64,000 nt of DNA from Micromonospora mirobrigensis (GTDB lineage Bacteria > Actinomycetota > Actinomycetes > Mycobacteriales > Micromonosporaceae): positions 620,001 to 684,000 of the forward strand of contig NZ_FMCX01000002.1 in NCBI RefSeq assembly GCF_900091555.1, given 5' to 3'. Every line of letters begins with the position of its first letter. The stretch's first letter is position 1. Made by a program: the position numbers and the translations under genes. Positions 63,770 to 64,000 of this stretch are shown piece by piece. The notes under the pieces were generated by a model, which was not told where the DNA came from, searched no databases, and was given only the letters and a program-made list of their open reading frames with translations.

Positions 63770-64000
63770 TCACCCCTGCCCGTTGGCGATGGACATCGGC
63801 ATGGGCATCGACCCGACCATGATCTCGCCGAGGGTCTCGGCGTCGCCGGCGCACAGGGCGCGCAGCACCTCGAGGAAGGTGTGCGCAACGGTCGCAGCGG
63901 CTGGGGCGTCGTACCAGCGGCGGTCGTAGAGCAGCTCCAACCGCAGCCGATCAGCGTCAACCACGTTGACGACCAGCGGATACTCAGTGCTCTCCACTGC
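63770..64000 (-). CDS. NRPS C-terminal fragment (end of a condensation-type domain)
   Basis: Only the last 77 residues lie in the window; the gene enters from the right edge. The sequence STEYPLVVNVVDADRLRLEL followed by YDRRWYDAPAAATVAHTFLE is the characteristic ending of condensation or epimerisation domains (EYPL, LxLxxxYDxxxYxxxxVxxL). No thioesterase or carrier domain follows, so either release is by another enzyme or this is an E/C-terminating subunit. The coupled type II thioesterase supports an NRPS. Confidence 0.8.
   Translation of the reverse strand, partial: AVESTEYPLVVNVVDADRLRLELLYDRRWYDAPAAATVAHTFLEVLRALCAGDAETLGEIMVGSMPMPMSIANGQG

Overview
The window is GC-rich DNA (about 70% or more by eye) with the codon use, GTG/TTG starts, dense ATGA/GTGA-coupled operons and gene families of a filamentous actinomycete. 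Micromonosporaceae (Micromonospora or a close relative) is my best guess, but no rRNA or other taxonomic marker is present. I found no rRNA, tRNA, CRISPR array or replication origin. Three natural-product loci lie in it, separated by ordinary genes and mobile-element scars.

Region 1 (about 198-28351) is a large biosynthetic cluster. Its core is a coupled leftward operon (13047 to 6995): polyprenyl diphosphate synthase, UbiA prenyltransferase, squalene-cyclase-like class II terpene cyclase, FAD monooxygenase and HisC-like aminotransferase. Around it are two KASIII-fold proteins (one with the catalytic Cys, one with Ser), a KAS II, two acyl carrier proteins, a phosphopantetheinyl transferase, a free-standing condensation-domain acyltransferase and an unusual AMP-dependent ligase. 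Three P450s, a TauD dioxygenase, an O-methyltransferase, three glycosyltransferases, RmlA/RmlC/RmlD for a dTDP-rhamnose-type sugar and a DrrAB-type exporter complete it. Together they predict a glycosylated, oxidised diterpenoid joined to an ACP-borne acyl or amino-acid-like unit: chain built, transferred by UbiA, epoxidised, cyclised, hydroxylated, methylated, acylated, glycosylated and exported. I do not recognise it as a known cluster. An octamer, GGTCGATG, recurs in several of its promoter gaps.

Region 2 (28570-45732) is mixed: an APH-like kinase, secreted proteins, a possible ribbon-helix-helix protein behind tandem 8-bp repeats, a large SARP/NB-ARC/TPR regulator, an SGNH hydrolase with a Ser/Pro/Gly linker, a small divergent pathway (class II aldolase, FAD protein, flavin-split-barrel protein, acyl-adenylating enzyme) and a TetR/NTF2-like pair. 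Region 3 (45757-50667) carries a DUF1501/DUF1800/papain-type protease block bounded by two mobile-element remnants, an IS701-like transposase fragment and a serine-recombinase tail.

Region 4 (55751-59894) is a compact RiPP locus: a 49-residue lasso-like precursor too short for routine gene calling, a PqqD-like recognition protein, a B2-type leader protease, a nucleotidyltransferase-like protein and an ABC exporter, with no asparagine-synthetase-like lasso cyclase in the window. Next to it a SigJ-like sigma gene and an NmrA-like SDR gene, facing each other, both stop at the same point, as one deletion would leave them. Region 5 (61011-64000) starts a third locus: ArsR-like regulator, MFS exporter, type II thioesterase and the C-terminus of an NRPS entering from the right edge.
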